Shown: positions 18,130 to 27,649 of the stretch, piece after piece
How positions within the stretch are numbered: the stretch's first letter is position 1
Layout of the letters: each line of letters starts with the position of its first letter
NCBI RefSeq assembly: GCF_011516935.1
Contig: NZ_WOTF01000002.1
Location: 62,001-126,000 of the forward strand
Direction: 5' to 3'
Length of the DNA: 64,000 nt
Origin: Acetobacter farinalis
Lineage (GTDB): Bacteria > Pseudomonadota > Alphaproteobacteria > Acetobacterales > Acetobacteraceae
Made by a program: the position numbers and the translations under genes
Notes under the pieces: model-generated
What the model was told of the DNA's origin: nothing
The model's database searches: none
Seen by the model: only the letters and a program-made list of their open reading frames with translations

Positions 18130-19287
18130 ATGAAATTCCACAAACGCCTTTTACGCGCCGAGCCAAGCTTCCGCCTGCTCTCCAAGCTCTGGCGCATCAG
18201 CTGGCTTTACGTGCTGCTGATCTGCACGCTGGCAGGCATTGGCTATGTCACGCTCTATTCCGCAGGCGGCGGCGCGCCTTATCCGTTCGCCGCCCCGCAG
18301 GCCGCACGGTTTGCGGTGGGGCTGGTGCTCATGATCACGGTGGCCATGCTGCCACCCAAAATTCTGGTCCGGATTTCGGGGCCACTTTATGTCGTGTCCA
18401 TCATCCTTCTGGTGGCCGTGTTGCGGATGGGCCATGTGGGCAAAGGGGCCGAACGCTGGCTGATTATCGGGGGGCTGCAAATCCAGCCCTCAGAATATGC
18501 CAAGGTCGCGCTGGCGCTGGTGCTGGCCTCCTGGTTCCACCGCATCAGCTACGCGCGCATGGGCAACCCGCTCTGGCTGCTGCCCCCGGCTTTCCTTGTG
18601 CTGCTGCCGGTTATTCTGGTGCTCAAGGAACCCAATCTGGGCACCGCCGTGATTATCGGCGGTATTGGCGCGTCCATGTTTTTTGCCGCAGGCATGCGCC
18701 TGTGGCTGATTGCCCTGCTGCTGCTGCCGGTGCCGTATCTGGCAAAATTTGCCTACGCCCATCTGCATGACTACCAGCGCGCCCGAATCACCACCTTTCT
18801 CAACCCGGAGAGTGACCCGCTGGGAGCGGGCTACAACATCATCCAGTCCAAGATCGCGCTGGGTTCCGGCGGGATGTGGGGGCAGGGCTACCTGCACGGC
18901 TCACAAGGGCAGCTGAACTTCCTGCCGGAAAAGCAGACTGACTTCATCTTCACCATGATTGCGGAAGAATGGGGGTATGTGGGGGCCATTACGGTCATTG
19001 GCCTGCTTCTGATGCTTGTTCTGGGGGGTATGCTCATGGCCATCCGCAGCCGGAACCGCTTCGGGCGGCTGCTGGCCCTTGGCATCAGCATGAACTTCTT
19101 CCTCTATTGTCTGGTCAACCTCTCCATGGTGATGGGGGCCATCCCGGTGGGGGGGGTGCCTCTGCCGCTGGTGTCCTACGGCGGTTCTGCCCTGCTGAAT
19201 GTCATGCTGGGGTTTGGCCTGCTGCTCTCCACCTGGGTGCATCGTGACTCCCGCTTCGGAGAGAGTGAAAATCCGGACAACCCCTGA
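18130..19287 (+). CDS. rodA: Peptidoglycan glycosyltransferase RodA
   Basis: SEDS-family polymerase that makes glycan strands from lipid II during elongation. It has 385 residues and about ten membrane helices. Family landmarks include the ERWLIIGGLQIQPSEYAK segment (about 112-126), the KEPNLGTA motif containing the catalytic-region aspartate/asparagine position, the loop GSGGMWGQGYLHGSQGQL with FLPEKQTDFIFTMIAEEWG, and GGVPLPLVSYGGSALL near the end. It directly follows mrdA (stop at 18127, start at 18130) and closes the elongasome cluster. The next gene begins after a 153-bp AT-richer gap. Confidence 0.96.
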   Translation: MKFHKRLLRAEPSFRLLSKLWRISWLYVLLICTLAGIGYVTLYSAGGGAPYPFAAPQAARFAVGLVLMITVAMLPPKILVRISGPLYVVSIILLVAVLRMGHVGKGAERWLIIGGLQIQPSEYAKVALALVLASWFHRISYARMGNPLWLLPPAFLVLLPVILVLKEPNLGTAVIIGGIGASMFFAAGMRLWLIALLLLPVPYLAKFAYAHLHDYQRARITTFLNPESDPLGAGYNIIQSKIALGSGGMWGQGYLHGSQGQLNFLPEKQTDFIFTMIAEEWGYVGAITVIGLLLMLVLGGMLMAIRSRNRFGRLLALGISMNFFLYCLVNLSMVMGAIPVGGVPLPLVSYGGSALLNVMLGFGLLLSTWVHRDSRFGESENPDNP

Positions 19288-19440
19288 TCCACATTAACAA
19301 AAGATATATTTGTCTGGTGTCTTGTGGTATTGTTTAGAAATTCCTGAAGCCAGACCGCCTTGTGGAGGAGCCCACCAAGGTCTTTACAGAAACAACCGCT
19401 CCAATAAAAATAATAATCCTGACGGAAACTCGCGAAATCC

Positions 19441-20838
19441 ATGCAAAACTCGACTTTAACCCAGACAGAAACAGACTCTTCCGCACAAAATCGAACCATT
19501 ATTATTGGTATTCTTGCCGCAACTGGTGGCCTTATGTCTGGTCTGGACATCGGGGTTATTTCCGGCGCGCTGGATTTTGTTGCCGATGCTTTCCATGCCT
19601 CCACATTCGCACAGGAATGGATTGTCAGCGCAATGATGGCAGGGGCTGCCATCGGGGCCATCATGGCCGGGGGGCTGGCCCGGCTGGGAGGGCGCAAATG
19701 GGCGCTCGTGCTCGGCGGTGTCATTTTTATTGTCGGCTCACTGGCCTGTGCCATGGCATGGTCCGTCGGCAGTATGATCAGCGGGCGGGCGCTTATGGGG
19801 CTGGCTATCGGCATCGCGGCCTTCACCTCTCCGCTCTATCTGTCCGAAATCGCGAGTGAAGCCACACGCGGCGCGATGATTTCCACCTATCAGCTGATGA
19901 TCACGGTTGGCATTTTCCTGGCGTTTATCAGTGACACACTCTTCAGCTACCACGGGCAATGGCGCTGGATGTTCGGTGTGATTGCCATCCCCAGCGTGCT
20001 GTTTGTGATTGGCGTGCTCTTTCTGCCCTACAGCCCGCGCTGGCTGATGATGAAAGGCCGCAGGGAGGAAGCCCTGAAGGTGCTGAAAAACCTGCGTCCG
20101 GCCACACACGACACCCATGCGGAAATTCGCGCGATTGATGAGCAGCTCGAACAACGGCAGAGCGGCTGGGCCCTGCTGCGGAAAAATGTCAATTTCCGGC
20201 GCTCCATCCTGCTGGGCATGCTGCTTCAGATCATGCAGCAGTTTGCCGGTATCAACGTCGTTATGTACTACGCGCCCAAAATTTTCGCGCTGGCCGGGTT
20301 TGTCGGCACGGCGCAGATGTGGTGCACGGCCATTATCGGCTTTGTGAATGTGCTGGCGACAGTCGCCGCGATGGGGCTGGTGGACCGCTGGGGGCGCAAG
20401 CCCATTCTGTATGGCGGCTTTATCACCATGACAATCGCCATGTCCGCTCTGGCTCTTCTCAACTATAACGGGCTGGATGGTCAGGCCGCCAAACTGCTGT
20501 GCGTCTTCCTGATCATGATCTTTATTGCAGCCCACGCCATGTCTGCCGGTCCGCTGATGTGGGTTCTGTGCTCGGAAATCCAGCCTATCAAGGGCCGGGA
20601 TCTGGGCATTACCGTCTCCACCCTGACCAACTGGGTCTCCAACATGATTGTCGGCATGTCTTTCCTCAGCCTGCTCAGCTGGCTGGGAGCCCCGCTGACT
20701 TTCGGGCTGATTGCCGGGCTGAACGCCATTTTTCTTGTTTTCACACGCCAGCTTGTTCCAGAAACCAAGGGCGTGACGCTTGAAGAGATTGAAAAGAATC
20801 TGATGTCCGGAAAAAAACTGCGGGACATCGGTCGCTGA
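19441..20838 (+). CDS. MFS sugar:proton symporter (GalP/AraE/XylE type)
   Basis: A 465-residue major facilitator of the sugar porter family, predicted to bring hexose or pentose into the cell. Diagnostic motifs are present: GLDIGVISGAL in TM1, the loop PETKG near the C-terminus (LVPETKGVTLEEIE), the SPRWLMMKGRREEAL sequence after TM6, QQFAGINVVMYYAPKIF in TM7 and VDRWGRKPIL between TM8 and TM9. The exact sugar cannot be told; galactose/glucose is the closest guess by resemblance. It is a single-gene unit with its own AT-rich upstream region and no catabolic genes beside it. Codon use resembles its neighbours. Confidence 0.9.
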   Translation: MQNSTLTQTETDSSAQNRTIIIGILAATGGLMSGLDIGVISGALDFVADAFHASTFAQEWIVSAMMAGAAIGAIMAGGLARLGGRKWALVLGGVIFIVGSLACAMAWSVGSMISGRALMGLAIGIAAFTSPLYLSEIASEATRGAMISTYQLMITVGIFLAFISDTLFSYHGQWRWMFGVIAIPSVLFVIGVLFLPYSPRWLMMKGRREEALKVLKNLRPATHDTHAEIRAIDEQLEQRQSGWALLRKNVNFRRSILLGMLLQIMQQFAGINVVMYYAPKIFALAGFVGTAQMWCTAIIGFVNVLATVAAMGLVDRWGRKPILYGGFITMTIAMSALALLNYNGLDGQAAKLLCVFLIMIFIAAHAMSAGPLMWVLCSEIQPIKGRDLGITVSTLTNWVSNMIVGMSFLSLLSWLGAPLTFGLIAGLNAIFLVFTRQLVPETKGVTLEEIEKNLMSGKKLRDIGR

Positions 20839-21088
20839 TACCCTGAGGGAGGAGAATCCTTTCTCCTCCCGCCTGACTTGACTCCCTTTTTGCGGGCTTC
20901 TAGCTTGCACGAAAAGGTAACAATCGGTACCATTTTCTTCAGACTTCCACGGTTTATTCCCATTCCTTGATACGCCCTGCCGTTCCGCATGCCTTTCATC
21001 CCGGCGCCTCTCAGAGGTCCGCAATGTGCATCTGGCCCGGTGCCGTGTCGTCCTTCGTTTTTCAAAGGCAGGATCCGCCAGAGTGACA

Positions 21089-22264
21089 ATGCATCCCCTC
21101 CCGTTTCGCCCGGTCCTGCTCTCTGCTGTTGCTTTGCTGGCCTTGTCCGGCTGTAACCGCAAGGCCGCTCCCCCCGCCATGCCGCCGCAGCAGGTCGGGT
21201 TCATTACCCTGCAGCCGCAGTCCGTGAACGTGCACACCAGCCTGCCCGGCCGTACGGATGCTTATGAAATCGCACAGGTCCGCCCGCAGGTGACCGGCGT
21301 TATCCAGAAGCGTCTGTTTAAAGAAGGTGCTGATGTTCAGGCTGGCCAGCAACTTTATCAGATTGACCCCTCACGCTATCAGGCCGCCTATGACACGGCC
21401 CGCGGTCAGCTTGCCGAAGCCGAAGCGGCGGAAGTCACCGCCCGCGCCAAGCTTGAGCGTTTCAAGCCCCTGATGCAGGCCCATGCCGTCAGCCATCAGG
21501 ATTATGATGATGCTCTGGCAGCCGAGAAAGAAGCCCAAGGCCGGATTCTGAACGCCAAGGGGCAGGTTGAAAGCGCTCTGGTTGATCTGGGCTATACACA
21601 TCTGAACGCTCCCATCAGCGGGCGCATTGGCCGTACCATCATCACTGTTGGTGCGCTGGTTACAGCCAATCAGACCAACAACATCGCGATCGTCACGCGG
21701 CTGGACCCCATTTATGTGGACGTCAACCTGCCCGCCATCACCCTGCTGCGCCTCAAGCGCGAACTGGCTGAAGGCCGCATTACCCCTCAGGCCAACGGGG
21801 AGGTGCCCGTCACCCTCACGCTGGAAGATGGCAGCACTTACGAACATGTCGGCCGCATGGCGCTTTCTGAAGTCAACGTAGACCCCTCCACGGCGTCCGT
21901 CGTGGTCCGTGCGATCATGCCCAACCCGGACAAGCTCCTGCTGCCCGGCATGTTCGTGCATGCCCAGCTTGATGAAGGGGCGGACCCCAATGGTCTGCTC
22001 GTGCCGCAACAGGCTGTAAGCCGTAATACGCATGGAGATCCGCAGGTGTGGATCGTCAAGCCGGATAACACGGTGGAACTGCGGCAGATCCAGCTTGGTC
22101 AGGCGATCGGGATCAACTGGCTGGTGACAGGCGGCCTGAAGGCCGGCGAACGCGTTGTGACGGTCGGGCTTCAGAAAATCAAACCGGGTGCCAAAGTCAA
22201 ACCCACGGAAGACGCAACCTCTCAGGCTGACTCGAATGCGTCCAGCCAGAACAAAGGGCAGTAA
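21089..22264 (+). CDS. RND efflux periplasmic adaptor subunit (AcrA/MexA type)
   Basis: Membrane fusion protein linking the inner-membrane pump to the outer-membrane channel. The ATG at 21089 gives 391 residues with a lipoprotein signal, lipobox LALSGC with Cys22, so it should be anchored to the inner membrane by lipid. Beta-barrel and lipoyl regions (VRPQVTGVIQKRLFKEGADVQ; LNAPISGRIGRT) flank an alpha-hairpin at about residues 100-165, and the C-terminal membrane-proximal domain includes LPGMFVHAQL. The tail is Ser/Asn/Gln-rich. It is the first gene of a three-gene operon, 5 bp before the pump. No TetR-type regulator is adjacent; the 250-bp upstream gap holds only weak promoter-like sequence. 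Confidence 0.93.
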   Translation: MHPLPFRPVLLSAVALLALSGCNRKAAPPAMPPQQVGFITLQPQSVNVHTSLPGRTDAYEIAQVRPQVTGVIQKRLFKEGADVQAGQQLYQIDPSRYQAAYDTARGQLAEAEAAEVTARAKLERFKPLMQAHAVSHQDYDDALAAEKEAQGRILNAKGQVESALVDLGYTHLNAPISGRIGRTIITVGALVTANQTNNIAIVTRLDPIYVDVNLPAITLLRLKRELAEGRITPQANGEVPVTLTLEDGSTYEHVGRMALSEVNVDPSTASVVVRAIMPNPDKLLLPGMFVHAQLDEGADPNGLLVPQQAVSRNTHGDPQVWIVKPDNTVELRQIQLGQAIGINWLVTGGLKAGERVVTVGLQKIKPGAKVKPTEDATSQADSNASSQNKGQ

Positions 22265-22269
22265 CCCGG

Positions 22270-25200
22270 ATGTCTCTTTCGCGTTTCTTTATTGACCGCC
22301 CCATTTTTGCATGGGTTATCAGCCTGATTATCATGCTGGTGGGCATTCTTTCCATTTTCCGGCTGCCAATCGCCCAATATCCGAGCATTGCACCGCCGCA
22401 GATCGCCATTACCGTCACCTATCCGGGGGCCTCGGCCGATACGGTGAACGATACGGTCGTACGGCCCATCCTGCAGCAGATGTTCGGGCTGGATCATCTG
22501 GAATATATCTCGGCGCAGTCCTACGTTTCGGGCCTGATGGAGATTGATCTCACCTTCGCGCAGGGCACCAACCCGGATATCGCGCAGGTGCAGGTGCAGA
22601 ACAAGCTGCAACTGGCACAGCCGAAGCTGCCGCCAGAAGTCACGGCCCAGGGCCTGAGCATCACCAAGTCCGTCAAGAACTTCATGATGGTTCTGGCCTT
22701 CCTCTCCACCGATGGCAGCATGACGGGCAGTGATATTGCCGATTATGTCGCCTCCACCATTTCAGATCCGCTCAGCCGTGTCTCCGGTGTGGGGGATCAC
22801 ACCCTGTTCGGGGCCGAATATGCCATGCGCATCTGGATGGACCCCGGCAAGCTGTTCAGCTACGGCCTGACCGTCAAGGACGTCCAGACCGCCATCCAGA
22901 CCCAGAACATTCAGGTGTCCTCTGGTGAACTGGGCGGGCTGCCCGCTAAAAAAGCCATCCGTCTGGATGCAACCATTATCGGCCCGACGCGCCTGACCTC
23001 CCCGGAGGAATTCCAGAAAATCCTGCTCAAGGTGCAGCCGGACGGCTCGCAGGTTCGCATCAGCGATATCGCGAAGGTCGAACTGGGGCCGCAGACCTAC
23101 AATACCAATTCTTTCTACAACAACATGCCTGCCTCCGGCATGGCGCTGAAGCTGGCCCCCGGTGCCAACCAGATGCAGACGGAAGCGGCTGTCCGCGCCC
23201 AGATTGCCCAGCTTGAAAAATTCTTCCCGCCGGGCCTGAAAACCGTCTATCCGCTGGATACAGAGCCGTTCATCGTGCTCTCCATCAAGGAAGTGGTCAT
23301 CACGCTGCTGGAAGCCATCGCGCTGGTTTTCGTGGTGATGCTGATCTTCCTGCAAAACTTCCGCGCAACGCTCATCCCGACCATTGCGGTGCCTGTGGTG
23401 CTGCTGGGCACGTTCGGGATGCTCAATATTCTGGGCTACTCCATCAACACCCTGACCATGCTGGCCATGATTCTGGCCGTGGGCCTGCTGGTGGATGACG
23501 CCATTGTGGTGGTGGAAAACGTTGAACGTGTGATGACGGAAAAGCGGCTTTCCCCGCTGGAAGCCTCACGCGTCTCCATGGATGAAATTTCCGGCGCCCT
23601 TATCGGCATCGTGCTGGTGCTGACGGCCGTGTTCCTGCCCATGGCTGCCTTCTCCGGCTCCACGGGGGTGATCTACCGCCAGTTCTCCGTCACCATTGTT
23701 GCGGCCATGTGGCTCTCCGTTCTGGTGGCCATGGTGCTGACCCCGGCCCTGTGCGCCACCATGCTCAAGGCAGGCACCCATGAAAAGACAACCGGCCCCG
23801 CAGGCTGGTTCAACCGCCAGTTCTCCCGCCTGACAAACGGGTATCTGCGCGGCGTGCAGTTCCTTATTGGCCGGACCGTGCTCTCCATGCTCGGCTTTGC
23901 CGTCATTACCGCGCTGGCCGTGTTCCTGTTCATGCGCCTTCCCGGCGGGTTCCTGCCGGATGAGGATCAGGGGTTGATTTTCGGGCAGGTCACCATGCCG
24001 CCCAACACACCCATGGCGGAAACACAGGCAGTCAACCACGAGATTGCAGACTACATCCTGAAGTCTGAAAGCGCTCTGGTGGAATCGGTCTATTCCATCA
24101 ATGGCTTCAACTTCGCCGGGCAGGGCCAGAACTCCGGGGCGTTCTTCGTCCGTCTGAAGAACTGGGACAAACGCCCTCTGGCCTCCCAGACATCTTCCGC
24201 CATTGCCGCGCGTATCATGAAGCATTTCTGGTTCAGCCCCAAAGCCCAGATTTTTGCCATCAATCCGCCAGCGGTGCTGGAACTGGGCAACGCCACCGGC
24301 TTTGACCTTGAACTGGAAGACCGCGGCCATCTGGGCCACCAGAAGCTGCTGCAGGCGCGCAACATGGTGCTCGGCATGGCGTCCAAAGACCCACGCCTGA
24401 TGGCCGTACGCCCGAACGGCATGGAAGATGCCTCCCAATATCATCTGGATATCGACCGGGAAAAAGCCAACGCGTTCGGTATTTCGATTGATGACATCAA
24501 CAACACCATTCAGGGAGCGCTGGGGTCTATCTACGTCAACCAGTTTACCCGGAATGACCGTGTCAAACAGGTCTATATTCAGGGCATCCCGGACTCACGC
24601 ATGCTCCCGAGCGACCTGGACAAATGGTACATCCGCAATGCCCAGAACACCCTGACACCCCTCAATGCCTTTGTTTCCGGGCACTGGGCTGTCGGGCCGC
24701 AGAAAGTGGAAAACTACAACGGCCTGAATTCCTTTGAAATTCTGGGTCAGCCCGCTGTGGGCTACAGCTCGGGCGATTCCATCAACGCCATCAAAAGCAT
24801 TCTGGCCAAGCTGCCCGCTGGTGTGGGGTATGAGTGGACCGGTCTCTCCTTTGAGCAGGTTGCTTCCGGCTCTTCCACCGGACCGCTCTATGCGCTGGCG
24901 GTGATTGTCATCCTGCTGTGCCTGGCTGCCCTGTATGAAAGCTGGGCAATCCCGCTTGCGGTGATGCTGGTCATCCCCCTTGGCGTTCTGGGGGCCATTG
25001 CCGCAACACTCTGGCGGCACCTTGATAACGACGTCTATTTTCAGGTGGGGCTGCTGACCACCGTTGGTCTGGCGGTGAAAAACGCCATTCTGATTGTGGA
25101 ATTCGCCAAAATGGCCTTCGAGCGTGGCGAAAGCCTGAGTGATGCCGTGCTGACTGCCGCACGTGAACGCCTGCGGCCTATTCTGATGACCTCCATTGCG

Positions 25201-25425
25201 CTGGTTGTCGGCGTGTTTCCGCTGGCTATTGCCACCGGGGCGGGCAGCGCCTCCCGCATTGCCATCGGCACGGCCGTGGTGGGGGGCATGGCCACAGCCA
25301 CCCTGCTGGCGGTCTACTTCGTGCCGGTGTTCTTTGTCGTGATTTTGCGGCTGTTCAAGGTCAAACGTTTAAGCGAACGTCAGGACGCTCCGGCTCCTGC
25401 TCCGTCTGCTACCGGAAGCGAGTAA
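22270..25425 (+). CDS. RND multidrug efflux pump, inner-membrane component (AcrB/MexB, HAE1 type)
   Basis: A 1051-residue proton-driven exporter of hydrophobic and amphiphilic compounds. It opens with the typical MSLSRFFIDRPIFAWVISL and has 12 membrane helices with two large periplasmic loops. The proton-relay residues are D409 and D410 (GLLVDDAIVVVEN) in TM4 and K937 (LAVKNAILIVEFA) in TM10. PLDTEPFIVLSIKEVV, RLPGGFLPDEDQG and GIAKVELGPQ-like stretches are standard for HAE1 pumps. Stop and start spacing within the operon is 4-5 bp on both sides, so subunits are made together. Substrate range cannot be inferred, although in acetic acid bacteria solvent or acid tolerance would be plausible. 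Confidence 0.96.
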   Translation: MSLSRFFIDRPIFAWVISLIIMLVGILSIFRLPIAQYPSIAPPQIAITVTYPGASADTVNDTVVRPILQQMFGLDHLEYISAQSYVSGLMEIDLTFAQGTNPDIAQVQVQNKLQLAQPKLPPEVTAQGLSITKSVKNFMMVLAFLSTDGSMTGSDIADYVASTISDPLSRVSGVGDHTLFGAEYAMRIWMDPGKLFSYGLTVKDVQTAIQTQNIQVSSGELGGLPAKKAIRLDATIIGPTRLTSPEEFQKILLKVQPDGSQVRISDIAKVELGPQTYNTNSFYNNMPASGMALKLAPGANQMQTEAAVRAQIAQLEKFFPPGLKTVYPLDTEPFIVLSIKEVVITLLEAIALVFVVMLIFLQNFRATLIPTIAVPVVLLGTFGMLNILGYSINTLTMLAMILAVGLLVDDAIVVVENVERVMTEKRLSPLEASRVSMDEISGALIGIVLVLTAVFLPMAAFSGSTGVIYRQFSVTIVAAMWLSVLVAMVLTPALCATMLKAGTHEKTTGPAGWFNRQFSRLTNGYLRGVQFLIGRTVLSMLGFAVITALAVFLFMRLPGGFLPDEDQGLIFGQVTMPPNTPMAETQAVNHEIADYILKSESALVESVYSINGFNFAGQGQNSGAFFVRLKNWDKRPLASQTSSAIAARIMKHFWFSPKAQIFAINPPAVLELGNATGFDLELEDRGHLGHQKLLQARNMVLGMASKDPRLMAVRPNGMEDASQYHLDIDREKANAFGISIDDINNTIQGALGSIYVNQFTRNDRVKQVYIQGIPDSRMLPSDLDKWYIRNAQNTLTPLNAFVSGHWAVGPQKVENYNGLNSFEILGQPAVGYSSGDSINAIKSILAKLPAGVGYEWTGLSFEQVASGSSTGPLYALAVIVILLCLAALYESWAIPLAVMLVIPLGVLGAIAATLWRHLDNDVYFQVGLLTTVGLAVKNAILIVEFAKMAFERGESLSDAVLTAARERLRPILMTSIALVVGVFPLAIATGAGSASRIAIGTAVVGGMATATLLAVYFVPVFFVVILRLFKVKRLSERQDAPAPAPSATGSE

Positions 25426-25429
25426 GAGC

Positions 25430-26986
25430 ATGTCTTCACACCCATCTTCACACACCCCGCGCCGCTTCCGTGCCGTGAGTGTGGCTCTGGCAGCCGGTCT
25501 GCTATCCGGCTGCACCATGATCCCGAAATACACGCGCCCTGCCCCGCCCCTGGCCACCACATGGCCGGGGTATCAGGCAACGGGGAACCCGCGCCTTGCA
25601 CAGGCCGCCTCCGATATCGGCTGGGAGGATTTCTTCACAGACCCCCGGCTGAAGGCGCTGATTACCATTGCCCTGCGCCAGAACCGGGATTTACGGATTT
25701 CGGCGGCCAACATCGCGCAGGCGCAGGGGCAGTATGATGTGCAGCATGCCGGCCTGTTCCCCACCATAAGCGCCACGGGCGGCCCGATGTATCAGGCTCC
25801 GTCCGATGCGGCGGGTCTGAGCTTCGCCCCCGGTCTGGATACCAACAAGAGCAGCGGCGGCATGGCGCGTAATCCATTCCGCTACTATTCCGGCGGCATT
25901 GGCTTCTCATCCTACGAGATCGACCTGTTCGGCCGCATTCGCAGCCTGACACAGGAATCCGCCCAGAAGGCACTGGCGCAGGAAGCCTCCCAGCGCAGCA
26001 TGCTCATCAGCATTATTTCCCAGGTTGCCACCGCCTATGTCACATGGCTGGGGGATCGAGATACTCTGGCAGTGGCCGAAACAACGCTGGCCAACCAGCA
26101 GGACACCCTGAACCTGACCCGTGCGAAATTTGAACATGGGGAAGAAAACCTGCTCACCGTCCGTCAGGCCGAAACGCAGGTGCAGCAGAGTGCCGGCCTG
26201 CGCGCGGACTCCCGCCGGAAAGTGGAGCAGGATGAAAATCTGATTGCCCTGCTGATTGGCGCGCCCATCCCTGCCGATCTGCCCCCGCCCCACGCTCTGG
26301 GCGAGCAGACCATTCTGGCGGACCTGCCCGCAGGCCTGCCTTCAGACCTGCTGGAGAGGCGGCCGGATATTGTGGCGGCCGAGCATAACCTGCTGGCGGC
26401 CCAGGCGAATATCGGGGCGGCCCGCGCCGCATTCTTCCCGCGCCTGACCCTTACGGCGTCAGACGGCGTATCCAGCCTGCAATTCCACAAGCTGTTTACC
26501 GCTGCCGCCACCACGTGGGGGCTGAACCCCTCCCTGCAGATCCCGCTCTGGACATGGGGGATGAACAGCGGGAACCTGAAAGCCTCCAAAGCCGCGCGTG
26601 ATGGCCAGATTGCCACGTATGAAAAAACGGTCCAGAGCGCCTTCCGTGAAGTGGCGGATGCTCTGGCGGCGCGTGAAGCCTATCTGGACGAGAAAAAGCA
26701 GGCGGATGCTCTGGTGGTCTCCTCCGCTGATGCCTTCCGTCTGGCAAAAATGCGCTTTAACGCCGGGTCCGATTCCTATCTGACCACTCTGGAATCCCAG
26801 CGTTCCTATCTTCAGGCCCAGCAGTCACAGATTGCGGTGGCTGTTTCAAAATACCAGAACCTGATCACCATCTATCGTGCTCTGGGGGGCGGCTGGAAAC
26901 AGCACACCCAGCCTCCTGCACAGCCGTCCTCAGTTGTGCGGGCCGCTGGCACAGCGACCAACAGCGCAACCACTCACGCGGGCTGA
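25430..26986 (+). CDS. RND efflux outer-membrane channel lipoprotein (OprM/NodT family)
   Basis: Outer-membrane factor that forms the exit duct for the upstream adaptor-pump pair. The 518-residue product starts 4 bp after the pump gene. A signal peptide ends in LLSGC, giving an N-terminal lipid anchor on the cysteine near residue 27. Two repeats of the outer membrane efflux domain are present (about 70-265 and 280-480) with long alpha-helical, Gln/Ala-rich stretches and the conserved LPAGLPSDLLERRPDI sequence between them. The tail after residue 485 is rich in Thr, Ala and Pro and probably disordered. A strong short hairpin covers the stop codon (26977-26996). Confidence 0.94.
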   Translation: MSSHPSSHTPRRFRAVSVALAAGLLSGCTMIPKYTRPAPPLATTWPGYQATGNPRLAQAASDIGWEDFFTDPRLKALITIALRQNRDLRISAANIAQAQGQYDVQHAGLFPTISATGGPMYQAPSDAAGLSFAPGLDTNKSSGGMARNPFRYYSGGIGFSSYEIDLFGRIRSLTQESAQKALAQEASQRSMLISIISQVATAYVTWLGDRDTLAVAETTLANQQDTLNLTRAKFEHGEENLLTVRQAETQVQQSAGLRADSRRKVEQDENLIALLIGAPIPADLPPPHALGEQTILADLPAGLPSDLLERRPDIVAAEHNLLAAQANIGAARAAFFPRLTLTASDGVSSLQFHKLFTAAATTWGLNPSLQIPLWTWGMNSGNLKASKAARDGQIATYEKTVQSAFREVADALAAREAYLDEKKQADALVVSSADAFRLAKMRFNAGSDSYLTTLESQRSYLQAQQSQIAVAVSKYQNLITIYRALGGGWKQHTQPPAQPSSVVRAAGTATNSATTHAG

Positions 26987-26996
26987 ACAGCCCGCG
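26977..26996. repeat. 9-bp perfect hairpin over the stop codon of the efflux channel gene
   Basis: CGCGGGCTG (26977-26985) and CAGCCCGCG (26988-26996) form a very stable stem with a tiny loop. There is no T-run immediately after it, so it may stabilise the 3' end of the operon message or act in factor-dependent termination between the two converging genes. Confidence 0.5.
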
Positions 26997-27088
26997 CTGG
27001 ACACCTTTATGGCGGCGCACACGCCCCTTTCTTCTCCTCCCGGCGGGCCAACGACCAACGCCGGGGGCACGAAGGCCTCTCCCCCACT

Positions 27089-27649
27089 TTAAACAAGAAT
27101 GCGCTGCATGGCGCACCGTGTGCCTGGGGGAAAGCCGCTGGCTTCCTCCTCCTCAAGAAGGCTCTGTAACCCGCTACCAGGCGGGAACTGCTCGAGAATG
27201 GTGAAGCCCATTTTGCGGTAAAACGGAGCATTCCAGGGCACATCCCGACATGTTGTGAGGGTCACCCTGCGCAGTCCGGCCTGCCGTGCCGCCTGACAGG
27301 CGGCTGTCAGCAACGCCCGACCAGCACCGTGCCCCTGCGCCTCGGCCCTGACGGACATTTCCAGAATATGGAGGCTCTCAGCCTGACGCTCCGCCGTCAG
27401 AAAACCAAGCGGGCGCTCCTGCTCGCTTGTCACAGCCACCCAGCATGTCCCGGCCCACACACTGGCCAGATGGGTAGCCAATGGCAAACACGCCCCATCA
27501 GCAAGCCACGCCAGAGCAGGAAAGGCCCGGAAACTCTGGGCCGCGGAGCGTTCAATATCAGGAAGGCACGCGGCCTCATCCTGCCGCGCCAGCCTTACAG
27601 ACACAAAAGATGCGTTTTTCATCAGCGAGACGTTATCAGACAGCGGCAT
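27089..27649 (-). CDS. GNAT family N-acetyltransferase
   Basis: A protein of about 186 residues with a single GNAT fold. The core shows LHILEMSVRAEAQGHGAGRALLTAACQAARQAGL: beta-4 followed by the acetyl-CoA pyrophosphate loop (Q/R-x-x-G-x-G/A form, here QGHGAG) and helix 3, then VTLTTCRDVPWNAPFYRKMGF, the usual late FYRKMGF motif. The acceptor substrate is unknown. Candidate starts are ATG 27647-27649 (overlapping the upstream methyltransferase stop by 14 bp) or ATG 27620-27622; neither has a good ribosome binding site, so translation may be coupled to the upstream gene. It converges on the efflux operon. Confidence 0.8.
   Translation of the reverse strand: MPLSDNVSLMKNASFVSVRLARQDEAACLPDIERSAAQSFRAFPALAWLADGACLPLATHLASVWAGTCWVAVTSEQERPLGFLTAERQAESLHILEMSVRAEAQGHGAGRALLTAACQAARQAGLRRVTLTTCRDVPWNAPFYRKMGFTILEQFPPGSGLQSLLEEEEASGFPPGTRCAMQRILV

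Noticed and set aside
19738-21237. About 499-codon minus-strand frame opposite the sugar porter gene
   Set aside because: Composition is His/Gln/Gly-rich with no recognisable motif; the plus-strand transporter explains the codon pattern.
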